Shown here: piece by piece, positions 53,547 to 62,583 of the stretch
Position numbering within the stretch: position 1 is the first letter of the stretch
Layout: the number at the start of each line of letters is the position of its first letter
Position numbers and translations under genes: made by a program
Source: Rubritalea tangerina
GTDB lineage: Bacteria > Verrucomicrobiota > Verrucomicrobiia > Verrucomicrobiales > Akkermansiaceae
Direction of reading: 5' to 3'
Length of the DNA: 64,000 nucleotides
Assembly: GCF_042683245.1 (NCBI RefSeq)
Contig: NZ_JBHUJB010000028.1
Span: forward strand, 1-64,000
Notes under the pieces: generated by a model
The model's database searches: none
Told to the model about the DNA's origin: nothing
What the model saw: only the letters and a program-made list of their open reading frames with translations

Positions 53547-54461
53547 GTGAGTGACATCCCAAAAGCCTTCATCCTCGGCGCCGGCCTCGGCACACGCCTG
53601 CGCCCCCTAACTGAAAACCTCCCTAAACCCCTAGTTCCATACCTTCACGAGCCACTCATCCACCAAGCACTGCGCCATTGCCAACACGCCGGCATCAAAC
53701 ATTGTGCCATCAATACCCACCACCTCGCTCACACCTGGCCTCAACAGTTCCCTCAAAAAAAATTTGAAAACCTCACCCTCGAGTTCTTTCATGAACCCGT
53801 ATTGTTAGAAACCGGAGGAGGCATAAAGAACATCGAACCCTGGATAGGCTCTGACCCCATCCTTGTCTACAACGGCGATATCCTCACCGACATCGACCTA
53901 AAAGGCCTCATTCAAGCACACCAATCCGCTGATAACATCGCCACCCTCGCCGTCTTTTCAGAGGGCCCCAATTGCAACGTCGCTCTCGAAGGCTCCCAGA
54001 TTACTGACATGCGCCACAGCCTCGGCATCCACCCTGGCACCCACCAATTTTCTGGAATCTACATCATTGAGCCCTCAATCCTCCAGTACATCCCAGCCGG
54101 TGAAAAAATCTCCATCGTACCCGCCTTCTTAGAACTCATCCGACAGGGCAAACTCGGTGCCTACCTTGCCGACGGGGCCACTTGGAAAGACCTTGGAACC
54201 CGCGAAGAATACCTCGCAGCCCACAAAACTGCCGCACTCACTCACACGGTAGAACCGATCTCGCCCTCTGCCAGTATTGCCCCTGAAGCACAAATTGATA
54301 GAGATTCCTGTTTTATTGGCCCGCATTGTGTGATTGAAAAAGGCGCAAAACTCAGCAACACCATTGTGTGGCCAGGCGCTACAGTCCACGAAAATGCCAA
54401 CTTAGATGGCTGCATCGTACGTCAGTCCGCCCAGGGAACACACCAAAACACCGACCTCTAG
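53547..54461 (+). CDS. murU: Sugar-phosphate nucleotidyltransferase, MurU-like
   Basis: Nucleotidyltransferase of the left-handed-helix-bearing family. The nucleotide loop GAGLGTRLRPLTENLPKPL is at residues 11-29, with YNGDILTDID for the Mg site and WKDLGTREEY. A short hexapeptide-repeat tail covers about 235-300. Paired with the AmgK-like kinase 44 bases downstream, it matches the amgK-murU module that converts recycled MurNAc to UDP-MurNAc. The tail is longer than in classic MurU, so a broader sugar-1-phosphate specificity is possible. GTG start. Confidence 0.85.
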   Translation: MSDIPKAFILGAGLGTRLRPLTENLPKPLVPYLHEPLIHQALRHCQHAGIKHCAINTHHLAHTWPQQFPQKKFENLTLEFFHEPVLLETGGGIKNIEPWIGSDPILVYNGDILTDIDLKGLIQAHQSADNIATLAVFSEGPNCNVALEGSQITDMRHSLGIHPGTHQFSGIYIIEPSILQYIPAGEKISIVPAFLELIRQGKLGAYLADGATWKDLGTREEYLAAHKTAALTHTVEPISPSASIAPEAQIDRDSCFIGPHCVIEKGAKLSNTIVWPGATVHENANLDGCIVRQSAQGTHQNTDL

Positions 54462-54505
54462 AAGCACATTCTCTCCAACCCCTTTCCTAGCAAACACACC
54501 TAACC

Positions 54506-55483
54506 ATGCCTACCGATACCCTACTCACAGCCACGCGCACTCACCTTGAGTTAGAACCCACCCATTCGGTGATCATCGAACCCATCGTCAAAGGCGGCTC
54601 CGGCCGTACCATCGTGCGAATCAAACCCGAGGGCCACCCGACCTACATCGGCATCTACTACACCCTCGAACGTGCAGATAATGCCAACTACCTTCCCGTC
54701 TCGAAGTTTCTCAAAAAAGCCAAGCTAAACGTCCCAGAGGTCCTCTACGACAACACCGGCCGTCGCTGTGCTCTGATCGAGGACCTCGGTGAGGTCGACC
54801 TCCTGTCGCTTAAAGATCAACCGTGGGACGTCCGCGAACCCATCTATCGCTCCGCCCTCGCCCAACTCGATAAGCTCTTCTACACCCGCGCTCCAAAAGA
54901 TCTCGACTTCCAACCCCCCTTCGACCCTGAACTCTACCAATGGGAACAAGATTACTTCTTCGATAACTTCGCCGAAATCCACCTCGGTATGAGTAGCGGT
55001 GAAACCGAAAAACTCCGCACCCACCCGGCATTGAAAAAAATGACCGAATCGCTGGGCGCCTCAGCACGAAATCTCGTCCACCGCGACTTCCAGTCCCAAA
55101 ATATCATCGTCAAGGACGACAAAGCCTTCCTCATCGACTTCCAAGGGATGCGCCGTGGCCGCCAAGAGTACGACCTCGCCTCACTCCTCTTCGACCCCTA
55201 CATGGAACACAGCGCCGAAGAACGAGAAAAACTTCTCGACCTCTGGGAAGACATCAGTGAGGAACGCCCAATCGATGACATCCTCAAGCGCTGCGCCGCT
55301 CAGCGACTCATGCAGGCCCTCGGCGCCTACGGTTACCTCGTCTCCAATAAAGGCGAAGAATGGTTCGAGCAACACATCCCCGCCGCCTGCCGCCTCCTCA
55401 GCGAGGTCATCCAAGGCATGGACATTGAGGAAGCCATCCAGCCCGTCCTCGATGTCGCACAAGCAAAGTACGCATTCTCATAA
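54506..55483 (+). CDS. amgK: Phosphotransferase, AmgK-like anomeric sugar kinase
   Basis: 325-residue protein of the aminoglycoside phosphotransferase fold. The kinase motifs are NLVHRDFQSQNIIV (catalytic Asp in HRD) and LIDFQGMRRGRQEYDLASLL (Mg-binding DFQ). This QG...YDLASL version is typical of AmgK, which makes MurNAc/GlcNAc alpha-1-phosphate. The MurU-like gene just upstream supports a role in peptidoglycan sugar recycling. The gap to the CHASE2-like gene downstream is 6 bases. Confidence 0.87.
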   Translation: MPTDTLLTATRTHLELEPTHSVIIEPIVKGGSGRTIVRIKPEGHPTYIGIYYTLERADNANYLPVSKFLKKAKLNVPEVLYDNTGRRCALIEDLGEVDLLSLKDQPWDVREPIYRSALAQLDKLFYTRAPKDLDFQPPFDPELYQWEQDYFFDNFAEIHLGMSSGETEKLRTHPALKKMTESLGASARNLVHRDFQSQNIIVKDDKAFLIDFQGMRRGRQEYDLASLLFDPYMEHSAEEREKLLDLWEDISEERPIDDILKRCAAQRLMQALGAYGYLVSNKGEEWFEQHIPAACRLLSEVIQGMDIEEAIQPVLDVAQAKYAFS

Positions 55484-55489
55484 ATCATC

Positions 55490-56779
55490 GTGCCGCGCGT
55501 CCGAACCATTCAAGCCCTCATCTTTCTCATCGCCATGGCGATGGGAATGGTCGGCTTGATGGTCTGGCAGCCCAAAGGGCACCTCAAATGGGCCGAGAAT
55601 TTCCTCTCGCCTGTCAAAAATGAATCCTTCCGCGTCGGGGCCAAGATCGAAGACAAGCTCCCACCAGATTCTCGTGAACGCGTCATCCGTGAAGTCACCC
55701 CACCAGCGCACACTGCTCTCGACTTCGTCATCTGCGAGATCGATGACGACCCAGAGCAAATTAACGCCTTCGGACTCTACCACCCTGCAGACCTAGCCAT
55801 CACTCTCAATAACCTGCGAGACCAAGGGGTGAAACAAATCTTCATCTCAACCCACCTCCATTGGCCCAATAAAGAGCCCGCAGAAAACAACACCCTTGCT
55901 ACTGCCATGCAAGGCTTCGACTCCGTCGTCGTCACCACGCCTCTCCGACGCCAGCTCGCAGGCACCCCCATCACTCCAGCCTTCTTGCGAAGCTCACTCC
56001 CACTCTCAGGCATCGACGGGGATAGCGAACTGCTTCCCCGCGTCAATAGTTTCAGCCTAGAGCCCAACCTGCGCTTTCCCCAAAACACCTATGCTGGCTT
56101 CAGCACCCTAGAATCTGAAAATGCCACCAGCACGGTTCCTCTGCTCGCCCGCTGGGATGACCGCCTCGTATTCTCCTCGCTTCTGCTCGCTCTCATGCAG
56201 CAATACAAAGCCACCCCTGAGGATGTCCAAGTCGTACTCGGCTCCTACATTCGACTCGGAAATACCGGCAATATTATCCCAATCAATAGCTTCGGCCATT
56301 ACCAACCAGACCTCAGCTTTACCGCCAAACCCGCCCCCCGTACCATCACCTCAGCCCTCAGTGGCCAATCCAGCATCATCGGTGCCACCCAAAAATCTGC
56401 CATCCTTACAGCCAACGGCCAGCGTAGCTCCCAGTTCGAAGCCATCGACTCCCCCTACTTCAAACTCTCCCAACTCGCTTTCACCCCCCGCGTCTCAGCC
56501 CCCATGACCCTCAAACGCATCCCTCTCTGGCTGGAATGCATCCTCATCGCCGATGTTGCCTTCCTCTGCGCCTGGTTTCTCGCCTATCGTTCCATGCGCC
56601 GCAATACCGCCTTCCTCATCAGCCTTATCGGTATTGGCCTCACCTTCCTCTCAGTCTACCATATCTTCCACTACTGGAGTCCCGTCTCAGTCTACCTGCT
56701 CACCTTGCTAAGTGGCTGGACACTCACCACCATTCTCGCTAAACCTGCCCGCCGCAGCCTCCTCAGCGAGGAGCACTAA
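55490..56779 (+). CDS. Stand-alone CHASE2-like membrane protein
   Basis: 429 residues with one N-terminal transmembrane helix (about 7-25), a large extracytoplasmic domain (about 45-340) and three C-terminal helices (about 345-425). The outer domain follows the CHASE2 plan: VICEIDDDPEQINAFGLY, a DQGVKQIFIS strand, and later YIRLGNTGNIIPINSFGHY. CHASE2 domains usually feed a cytoplasmic kinase, cyclase or phosphatase; here no effector domain follows the last helix. GTG start, 6 bases after amgK and 18 bases before argB. The CHASE2 call is by pattern and moderately sure. Confidence 0.72.
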   Translation: MPRVRTIQALIFLIAMAMGMVGLMVWQPKGHLKWAENFLSPVKNESFRVGAKIEDKLPPDSRERVIREVTPPAHTALDFVICEIDDDPEQINAFGLYHPADLAITLNNLRDQGVKQIFISTHLHWPNKEPAENNTLATAMQGFDSVVVTTPLRRQLAGTPITPAFLRSSLPLSGIDGDSELLPRVNSFSLEPNLRFPQNTYAGFSTLESENATSTVPLLARWDDRLVFSSLLLALMQQYKATPEDVQVVLGSYIRLGNTGNIIPINSFGHYQPDLSFTAKPAPRTITSALSGQSSIIGATQKSAILTANGQRSSQFEAIDSPYFKLSQLAFTPRVSAPMTLKRIPLWLECILIADVAFLCAWFLAYRSMRRNTAFLISLIGIGLTFLSVYHIFHYWSPVSVYLLTLLSGWTLTTILAKPARRSLLSEEH

Positions 56780-56797
56780 TTTTCCATCTACCTTACC

Positions 56798-57682
56798 ATG
56801 TCCATCGAAGCCTACACCGCAAAAGCCGCTACCCTCATTGAAGCACTCCCCTACCTTCAAGCCTTCCGTGGACAGACCTTCCTCATCAAAATGGGCGGCT
56901 CCGCAATGGAGGACCCAGAGCTCGTTAAAAAAGTCATGCGCGACATCGTCTTCCTCGAAGTCGTAGGCGTCAACCCCGTCATCGTCCACGGCGGTGGAAA
57001 AGCCATCTCTGCCGCCATGCAGGAGGCCGGACTCGAAGCTAAATTCATCGGTGGCTTCCGCGTCACCACCCCAGAAGCCATCGAAATCGTCGAAAAAACC
57101 CTCAGCGATACTCTCAACCCAAGTCTCGTCGAAATGCTCAGAGAGTTCGGTGGAAAAGCCGTTGGAGTTCCCGGCACCGACGTCTTCATCGGCGAACGCA
57201 TCAAAAGCACCAACGACCAAGGTGAACGCGTCGATATCGGCCGCGTCGGCCAAGTCGTCGGCTCCCAAAAAGAAAAAATGCAGGAGGCCCTCAATGCCAA
57301 CATCGTCCCTGTCATCTCCCCACTCGCTTCCGAACTCGGCACCGGCAAACCACTCAATGTCAATGCCGACCTCGCCGCGGCTGCCCTCGCCAAAGACTTG
57401 CGCGCCGCCAAACTCATCTACCTCTCAGATGTCCCAGGCCTCATGCGCGACCCCGCACAGCCAGACACTCTGATCCCCTCAATCAATCCAGCTCAAGCTG
57501 CCTCCCTCATGGAAGATGGCACCATCTCAGGCGGTATGATTCCTAAAATTAATTCCGCCCTCGACGCCCTCAACAACGGCGTCAATAAAGTACACTTCAT
57601 CGATGGCCGCCAAGCCCACTCGCTCCTCCTCGAAATCTTTACCAAGTCAGGAATCGGCACCGAAGTCACCAATGCCAATTAA
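56798..57682 (+). CDS. argB: N-acetylglutamate kinase
   Basis: Amino-acid kinase family enzyme of arginine biosynthesis. Motifs: LIKMGGSAMEDPEL at the N-terminus, VIVHGGGKAIS for the glycine-rich loop, NVNADLAAAALAKDL for the acetylglutamate site and GGMIPKINSALDAL near the C-terminus. The N-terminal helix (about 1-22) is the one that makes hexamers arginine-sensitive in other species. It closes the murU-amgK-CHASE2 run with an 18-base gap. It has no functional link to that cluster. Confidence 0.96.
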   Translation: MSIEAYTAKAATLIEALPYLQAFRGQTFLIKMGGSAMEDPELVKKVMRDIVFLEVVGVNPVIVHGGGKAISAAMQEAGLEAKFIGGFRVTTPEAIEIVEKTLSDTLNPSLVEMLREFGGKAVGVPGTDVFIGERIKSTNDQGERVDIGRVGQVVGSQKEKMQEALNANIVPVISPLASELGTGKPLNVNADLAAAALAKDLRAAKLIYLSDVPGLMRDPAQPDTLIPSINPAQAASLMEDGTISGGMIPKINSALDALNNGVNKVHFIDGRQAHSLLLEIFTKSGIGTEVTNAN

Positions 57683-57722
57683 GCGCACCCCTCGATGCTC
57701 TAGGCGCCCAAAGCTCCCATGA

Positions 57723-57801
57723 TGAGGGGCTCAGCGAAGCTCCTCACTCAGCCAGAGTAAACACCCTCTGATGCATATCCGGGGGCAGAACCTACTGCCC
57801 C
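57723..57801. other. Two hairpins between convergent argB and GH63 genes
   Basis: Hairpin one: TGAGGGGCT (57723-57731) with AGCTCCTCA (57738-57746), one G-U pair. Hairpin two: GGGGCAG (57782-57788) with CTGCCCC (57795-57801). Neither has a T-tract. They probably mark the ends of the converging transcripts. Confidence 0.45.
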
Positions 57802-57812
57802 TCCTCTCCCAA

Positions 57813-60488
57813 CTAGTAGCCACGTATCCGGTCGCGCATCAAGGTCACCACCAATGCCGTCCAGCCAGTCTGGTGACTCGCCCCCAGCCCTTGACCCGTG
57901 TCCCCGTTGAAATACTCGTAAAACAATACGAGATCCTCCCACTCCTGCCCCTGACAATAATGCTTCAGTGCACTCAGGGCCGGACGACACCCACAGTCGT
58001 TAGGCAAGAACATGCTCACAAGTCGATCGCTGATCCGATCCGCCACTTGGCCTAAACTCAGCTTCTCACCCGAGCCCGTGGGAAATTCCACTTGGAAATT
58101 GTTGCCATAAAAATGCTGATACTTCCTCAAAGAAGCAATGATGATATAATTCACCGGAAACCATATCGGCCCTCGCCAGTTAGAATTGCCACCAAACATA
58201 TATCCATCCGACTCGCCAGGTACATAGCTCACCTTGTGGTTCTCACCCTTCCACACAATGCTGTATGGATGCTCGCTATGGTCCTTCGATAATGAACGCA
58301 ATCCAAAGTCAGATAAAAATTCTTCTTCGTCTAACATCCTAACCAATATCTTCTCAAATCGCTCGCGCAGTGGCAGCATCAACAAACGCGATTCCTTATC
58401 ATCACGTTGCTCGTCACGATACGTCGTGTACTCAGCCAAATCCGGTCGGTTCTCAATAAACCAATCAAGCCGCTTCTTAAATCCAGGCATGTGCTCGACC
58501 TTCTTCATGTCAATCTCTGCCACCCCCATCATCGTCAGCAAGCCAACCATCGAGCGCACTTTTAGCGGAATTTTCTGCCCATTCTTTAACACCAGATGGT
58601 CGTAATAAAATCCATCGTCCTCACACCATAAACCACGACCAAATTCTTCATTCATCGCACGCGCAATCCGCACAAAATGCTCGAAAAACTTCGAGGCCAT
58701 ATCCTCATATGCTGGCCGAGTCTCAGCTAATTTCAGACACATCTCTAACATTTGTGAGCAAAAGCCTCCCATCCAAGCAGTTCCATCCGCCTGCAGCAAG
58801 CGCGCACCATCTCCAAGGTCCTGAGATCTATCAAAAACACCAATGTTATCCAATCCAAGGAATCCTCCCGAGAACAAATGATTCCCATCGTGGTCCTTTC
58901 TGTTCACCCACCAAGTGAAATTCAGACACAACTTCTGAACGGCTTTCTCTAACCACTCCAGATCTTCAATCCCGTTGCGCTCGAGAATCTGATAAACTTG
59001 CCAAACCGCCCAAGCATGCACCGGAGGGTTCACATCCGAAAAACTCCATTCGTATGCTGGAATCTGCCCGTTAGGGTGAAGATACCACTCACGTAAAAAT
59101 AACAACAATTGCTTCTTCGCAAAGTCTGGGTCGAGCCTTGCAAATGCAACCATGTGGAATGCCGAATCCCAACATGCAAACCACGGATACTCCCACTTAT
59201 CAGGCATCGATAAAACATCGCGGGCAAACATATGACGCCAGTCCTTGTTGCGCCCACTCACCCGTAACTCAGAGGCATTCTCCCAACCATTATCGCCGTA
59301 GAGCCAGTTCTTCACCACATAGTAATAGAACTGCTTAGACCACAACAACCCGGCATAGCCCTGTACTGCTACCCGGCGCTCTTCTTCACTCAAGCCCTGC
59401 GGTAACATACAGTCATAAAACTCCGCCTCTTCCCTCTCACGAGCCTCAACAACCCCATCAAAATCACTGAAGCCCTGCCCCTGGTCATCTTCCTCAGCAA
59501 TCAAGCGACAACGCACCTCATAGCTCTTCCCCGCGGGCACCGTCACCTTCATCCACGCCGCCGCTTTCGTGCCTCGCATTTCAGGATTCACAGCATCCTT
59601 GCGCACGTTAATCAAATACTCGTGAAACGCATCCTTCAAATACGGTCCGGGATTCTCCTGCCCAAATAGGGACTTCAAGTTTGAGTCATTCTCCGTAAAT
59701 AACCATTCCACTGGCACCTCTGGGTCTTCATCGATGTAAAAATGAAAAACACCCATGTCACAGTGCTCTAACACAAGCCTATCACCCTCGAGCCGAATCT
59801 CCGGCCGCTGCCATTCTGACTCAAAATGATCCTGCCCCCATGACCACGAGTTCCGCATCCAAACGCTAGGTAAAACATGGATAGTCTGTGCTTCAGAACT
59901 CTGATTAGTTAGCTTCAACCTCCAACATAAGTCGCTCGGTCCGGCCTTCGCCACAGTTGTCTCCACATCCCAATACTCCCCACCCTCAAACACACCCGTG
60001 TCCTCAATCCCATACTCAGGCTCCTCTGGACCGCGGTGCTGATTTGTATGCACCAAGTCAGAATACGGATACTCAGCTATCGGATACTTATATAGTGCGC
60101 GCGTGTATGAATGCGTCGGCGTACTATTCAGGTAATAATAACATTCCTTAACATCCTCACCATGGTTCCCCTGCGTCCCACTCACACCAAAGAGGCGTTC
60201 TTTTAAAATCGGATCCTTCCCATTCCATAAAACAGGTGCAAAATTTATCCGCGACTTCCTATCACACCAACCTAGCAAACCATCTTCTCCCCAACGGTAG
60301 GCCCTCCGCCTCGCCTGATCGTGCGTGAAATAGTTCCATGCGTCCCCCGTCTCTGAGTAATCCTCGCGTACTGTCCCCCATTGCCTCTCAGCCAAATACG
60401 GCCCCCACCTCTTCCAGTTCTTCTCAAATGCCGCCTCCTCAGCGAGCCTCTGGCGTTCGGGGGTATTCTTTTCGCGCTCCGTGATCAT
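57813..60488 (-). CDS. GH63-type glucosidase
   Basis: 891-residue glycoside hydrolase with an (alpha/alpha)6-barrel of the GH63 / mannosyl-oligosaccharide glucosidase group, no signal peptide. An N-terminal beta-rich domain (about 1-300, with WGTVREDYSETGDAWNYFTHD) precedes the barrel. The barrel has WFACWDSAFHMVAFARLDP (candidate acid Asp), GQIPAYEWSFSDVNPP, GGFLGLDNIGVFDRS and NSNWRGPIWFPVNY. Cytosolic bacterial members act on alpha-glucosides such as glucosylglycerate or short glucans. Next to a glucan phosphorylase-like gene, a role in storage or compatible-solute glucan turnover is plausible. Confidence 0.87.
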   Translation of the reverse strand: MITEREKNTPERQRLAEEAAFEKNWKRWGPYLAERQWGTVREDYSETGDAWNYFTHDQARRRAYRWGEDGLLGWCDRKSRINFAPVLWNGKDPILKERLFGVSGTQGNHGEDVKECYYYLNSTPTHSYTRALYKYPIAEYPYSDLVHTNQHRGPEEPEYGIEDTGVFEGGEYWDVETTVAKAGPSDLCWRLKLTNQSSEAQTIHVLPSVWMRNSWSWGQDHFESEWQRPEIRLEGDRLVLEHCDMGVFHFYIDEDPEVPVEWLFTENDSNLKSLFGQENPGPYLKDAFHEYLINVRKDAVNPEMRGTKAAAWMKVTVPAGKSYEVRCRLIAEEDDQGQGFSDFDGVVEAREREEAEFYDCMLPQGLSEEERRVAVQGYAGLLWSKQFYYYVVKNWLYGDNGWENASELRVSGRNKDWRHMFARDVLSMPDKWEYPWFACWDSAFHMVAFARLDPDFAKKQLLLFLREWYLHPNGQIPAYEWSFSDVNPPVHAWAVWQVYQILERNGIEDLEWLEKAVQKLCLNFTWWVNRKDHDGNHLFSGGFLGLDNIGVFDRSQDLGDGARLLQADGTAWMGGFCSQMLEMCLKLAETRPAYEDMASKFFEHFVRIARAMNEEFGRGLWCEDDGFYYDHLVLKNGQKIPLKVRSMVGLLTMMGVAEIDMKKVEHMPGFKKRLDWFIENRPDLAEYTTYRDEQRDDKESRLLMLPLRERFEKILVRMLDEEEFLSDFGLRSLSKDHSEHPYSIVWKGENHKVSYVPGESDGYMFGGNSNWRGPIWFPVNYIIIASLRKYQHFYGNNFQVEFPTGSGEKLSLGQVADRISDRLVSMFLPNDCGCRPALSALKHYCQGQEWEDLVLFYEYFNGDTGQGLGASHQTGWTALVVTLMRDRIRGY

Positions 60489-60629
60489 TGCCTCGGCAAG
60501 CTAGCACAGCCCCCCTCCTTTGTGAACCTAAACTGTGTTACAACTGGGAGTTCACTCCTCCAGCTCAAGCTTGGATGAATGCCCCCACTCAAAGCTGTGA
60601 ATACCATTCATCAAACCATTACTCACCAG

Positions 60630-62300
60630 TCACTTACTCACATTGTAAAGCTTCTGATAATATTCCTCCGCCATCCGGTTAGATCCAAACTCCGGAGTCA
60701 CATCCTCCATGCTCTGAACCACCATGCGCATCCAACTCTCTGGCGCGTCATAATAGCTTGGCAAGACAACATGCTGCATCAACTCATAAAAGCCCTCACA
60801 GTCCCTGTCATCACGCTCCGTGTCCCTCAATCCCAGATCCGCAGTAGGAATGAGAAATGCATTCTCACCTCCGCGAGCAAACTCACAAATCCAACCGTCC
60901 TGAGTCGAAAGATTAATAGCACCGTTCATCGCAGCCGTCATCCCCGATGTCCCTGATGCCTCGCGTGTCACGACTGGAGTGTTAAGCCAAATGTCTGCAC
61001 CACCCTTTAGAAGCCTAGACAAAGCGAGTTCATAGCCTACTAACACAGCCACATTAGAATGGCTTCGTGATAGCCGAACAAGACGATTGAAAGTATCCAC
61101 TGCTGCATAATCTTCTGGGTATGGCTTGCCCGCCCACACCAACTGCACAGGATATTGGCTGTTGGCTAACATCGCCTCAAACTTTGCCATGTCCCTGAGA
61201 AGTAAATCCGGCCGCTTGTACCCCGCAAAGCGCCTCGCCCACACAATCGTCAAAATATCTGGGTCAAATATTCGACCAGTCTGGTTAGCCACTTCCTTCA
61301 CTAACTTTTCCTTAAGCTGCCGCTTTCTTCTCCCCAAGCCTCCAATGTCGCCCTCCTCTGCACAGACAGCTAAAGCACGATCCTCCCAAAACTTCTTATT
61401 CTGAGCATTCGTGATGTGGATGATAGGACACAGCCCCTCATACCCACTCCACATCCTGCGCGCTACCTCACCATGTAACTTCGATACCCCATTCGCTATC
61501 CGACACACCCTCAAGGCCACTAAACTATGGTTGAAGGTGTCGTCCTCCAAATCTGTCACCCGACCTAACACATCGTCGCTTAATCCTGAAAAATACCCAA
61601 ACTGCCGTAAGGTCTGAAAACTCGATTTCTCATTCCCAGCTTCCTCAGGCGTGTGCGTCGTAAACACAAACCGCTCCCCCACCCAGTCCAGCCCCCACTT
61701 CTTTGCCTCGTAAAAACACGCTGCTAAACCATGCGCCTCATTTAAATGCCACACCTCAGGAACAACATTTAACACTTCTAACAACTTAGCCCCACCCACC
61801 CCTAATAATATATTCTGCGAAATGCGCGTCAGCTTATCCGATGCATAGAGCGAATGTGAGATCGTCCGAGACAAGTGGTCGTTCTCAGCAATATCAGTCG
61901 TAAGAAAAAACATTGGAGCCGTCCCAAAGACCTCCCCCGGCAAATACAGCGCCTTCACCCAAACCTCAGCTCCATGCACTTGGATCGAATACACCAACCC
62001 CGTATCTTTTAGAAAGTGATACATTTTCTGGCGGTGCGCCACCGCCATTTCCCTGTTCTCATCGCGCGCCTGATCATAATACCCGTATGTCCACAGAATC
62101 CCAATACCCAACATGTTTTGCCCCAGCTCACAAGCACTACGCATATGAGAACCAGCCAAGAACCCCAAACCTCCAGAATAGGTTTTTAAAGCCTGGTCGA
62201 TGGCAAACTCCATCGAAAAATAAACGACACTCTTCTGGTACCCTTGAGCTACTTCATAAGTGTGTTGGTAGGGCGTAGGTAAAAAACTCATAGATGACAT
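60630..62300 (-). CDS. Alpha-glucan phosphorylase-like protein (GT35) lacking the PLP lysine
   Basis: 556-residue protein of the short alpha-glucan phosphorylase group: VVYFSMEFAID, YSGGLGFLAGSH, HLNEAHG, IVWARRFAGYKRPDL and EASGTSGM...NGAINLS. In glycogen phosphorylases the lysine that holds pyridoxal phosphate follows the M of this last motif; here the codon at 60936-60938 is ACG, giving Thr455. The rest of the site is conserved. The protein may use another chemistry, be inactive or regulatory, or belong to a subfamily where Thr is normal. It lies on the same strand as the GH63 gene, with 141 bases between. Confidence 0.85.
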   Translation of the reverse strand: MSSMSFLPTPYQHTYEVAQGYQKSVVYFSMEFAIDQALKTYSGGLGFLAGSHMRSACELGQNMLGIGILWTYGYYDQARDENREMAVAHRQKMYHFLKDTGLVYSIQVHGAEVWVKALYLPGEVFGTAPMFFLTTDIAENDHLSRTISHSLYASDKLTRISQNILLGVGGAKLLEVLNVVPEVWHLNEAHGLAACFYEAKKWGLDWVGERFVFTTHTPEEAGNEKSSFQTLRQFGYFSGLSDDVLGRVTDLEDDTFNHSLVALRVCRIANGVSKLHGEVARRMWSGYEGLCPIIHITNAQNKKFWEDRALAVCAEEGDIGGLGRRKRQLKEKLVKEVANQTGRIFDPDILTIVWARRFAGYKRPDLLLRDMAKFEAMLANSQYPVQLVWAGKPYPEDYAAVDTFNRLVRLSRSHSNVAVLVGYELALSRLLKGGADIWLNTPVVTREASGTSGMTAAMNGAINLSTQDGWICEFARGGENAFLIPTADLGLRDTERDDRDCEGFYELMQHVVLPSYYDAPESWMRMVVQSMEDVTPEFGSNRMAEEYYQKLYNVSK

Positions 62301-62583
62301 ACGAATGATGGTTATTCTTCTAACTACACCACTATCAAAGAAATCATACGAGCAAACCCCACACCAGTGACAGTCCTGTCAGCTTCCTCACCTCGCTGAC
62401 TTTACACGTTTGTTGCGCATTACCGTCGAGAAATAGACATCCTCAGAAAGTTTCTCCAAGGACTTATCCTTATTAACAGAGACACTTCAAATCTTAGAAT
62501 AGTGCCAGTAGTTGCCCCAGAAATGCGAAAGCGAATACAGCACTAACAGATAAAGATTTCACGACACACACAAGGATGAATCT
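62301..62583. other. Intergenic region upstream of the phosphorylase-like gene
   Basis: 283 bases without a supported gene. It should hold the - strand promoter of the phosphorylase-like gene and the 3' end of the LTxxQ-protein transcript. No strong hairpin was found. Confidence 0.4.

Noticed and set aside
56708..57417. Two antisense 186-codon frames over argB
   Set aside because: Both mirror argB in different frames, with Asp/Glu/Phe-rich or Ser/Pro-rich artefact compositions.
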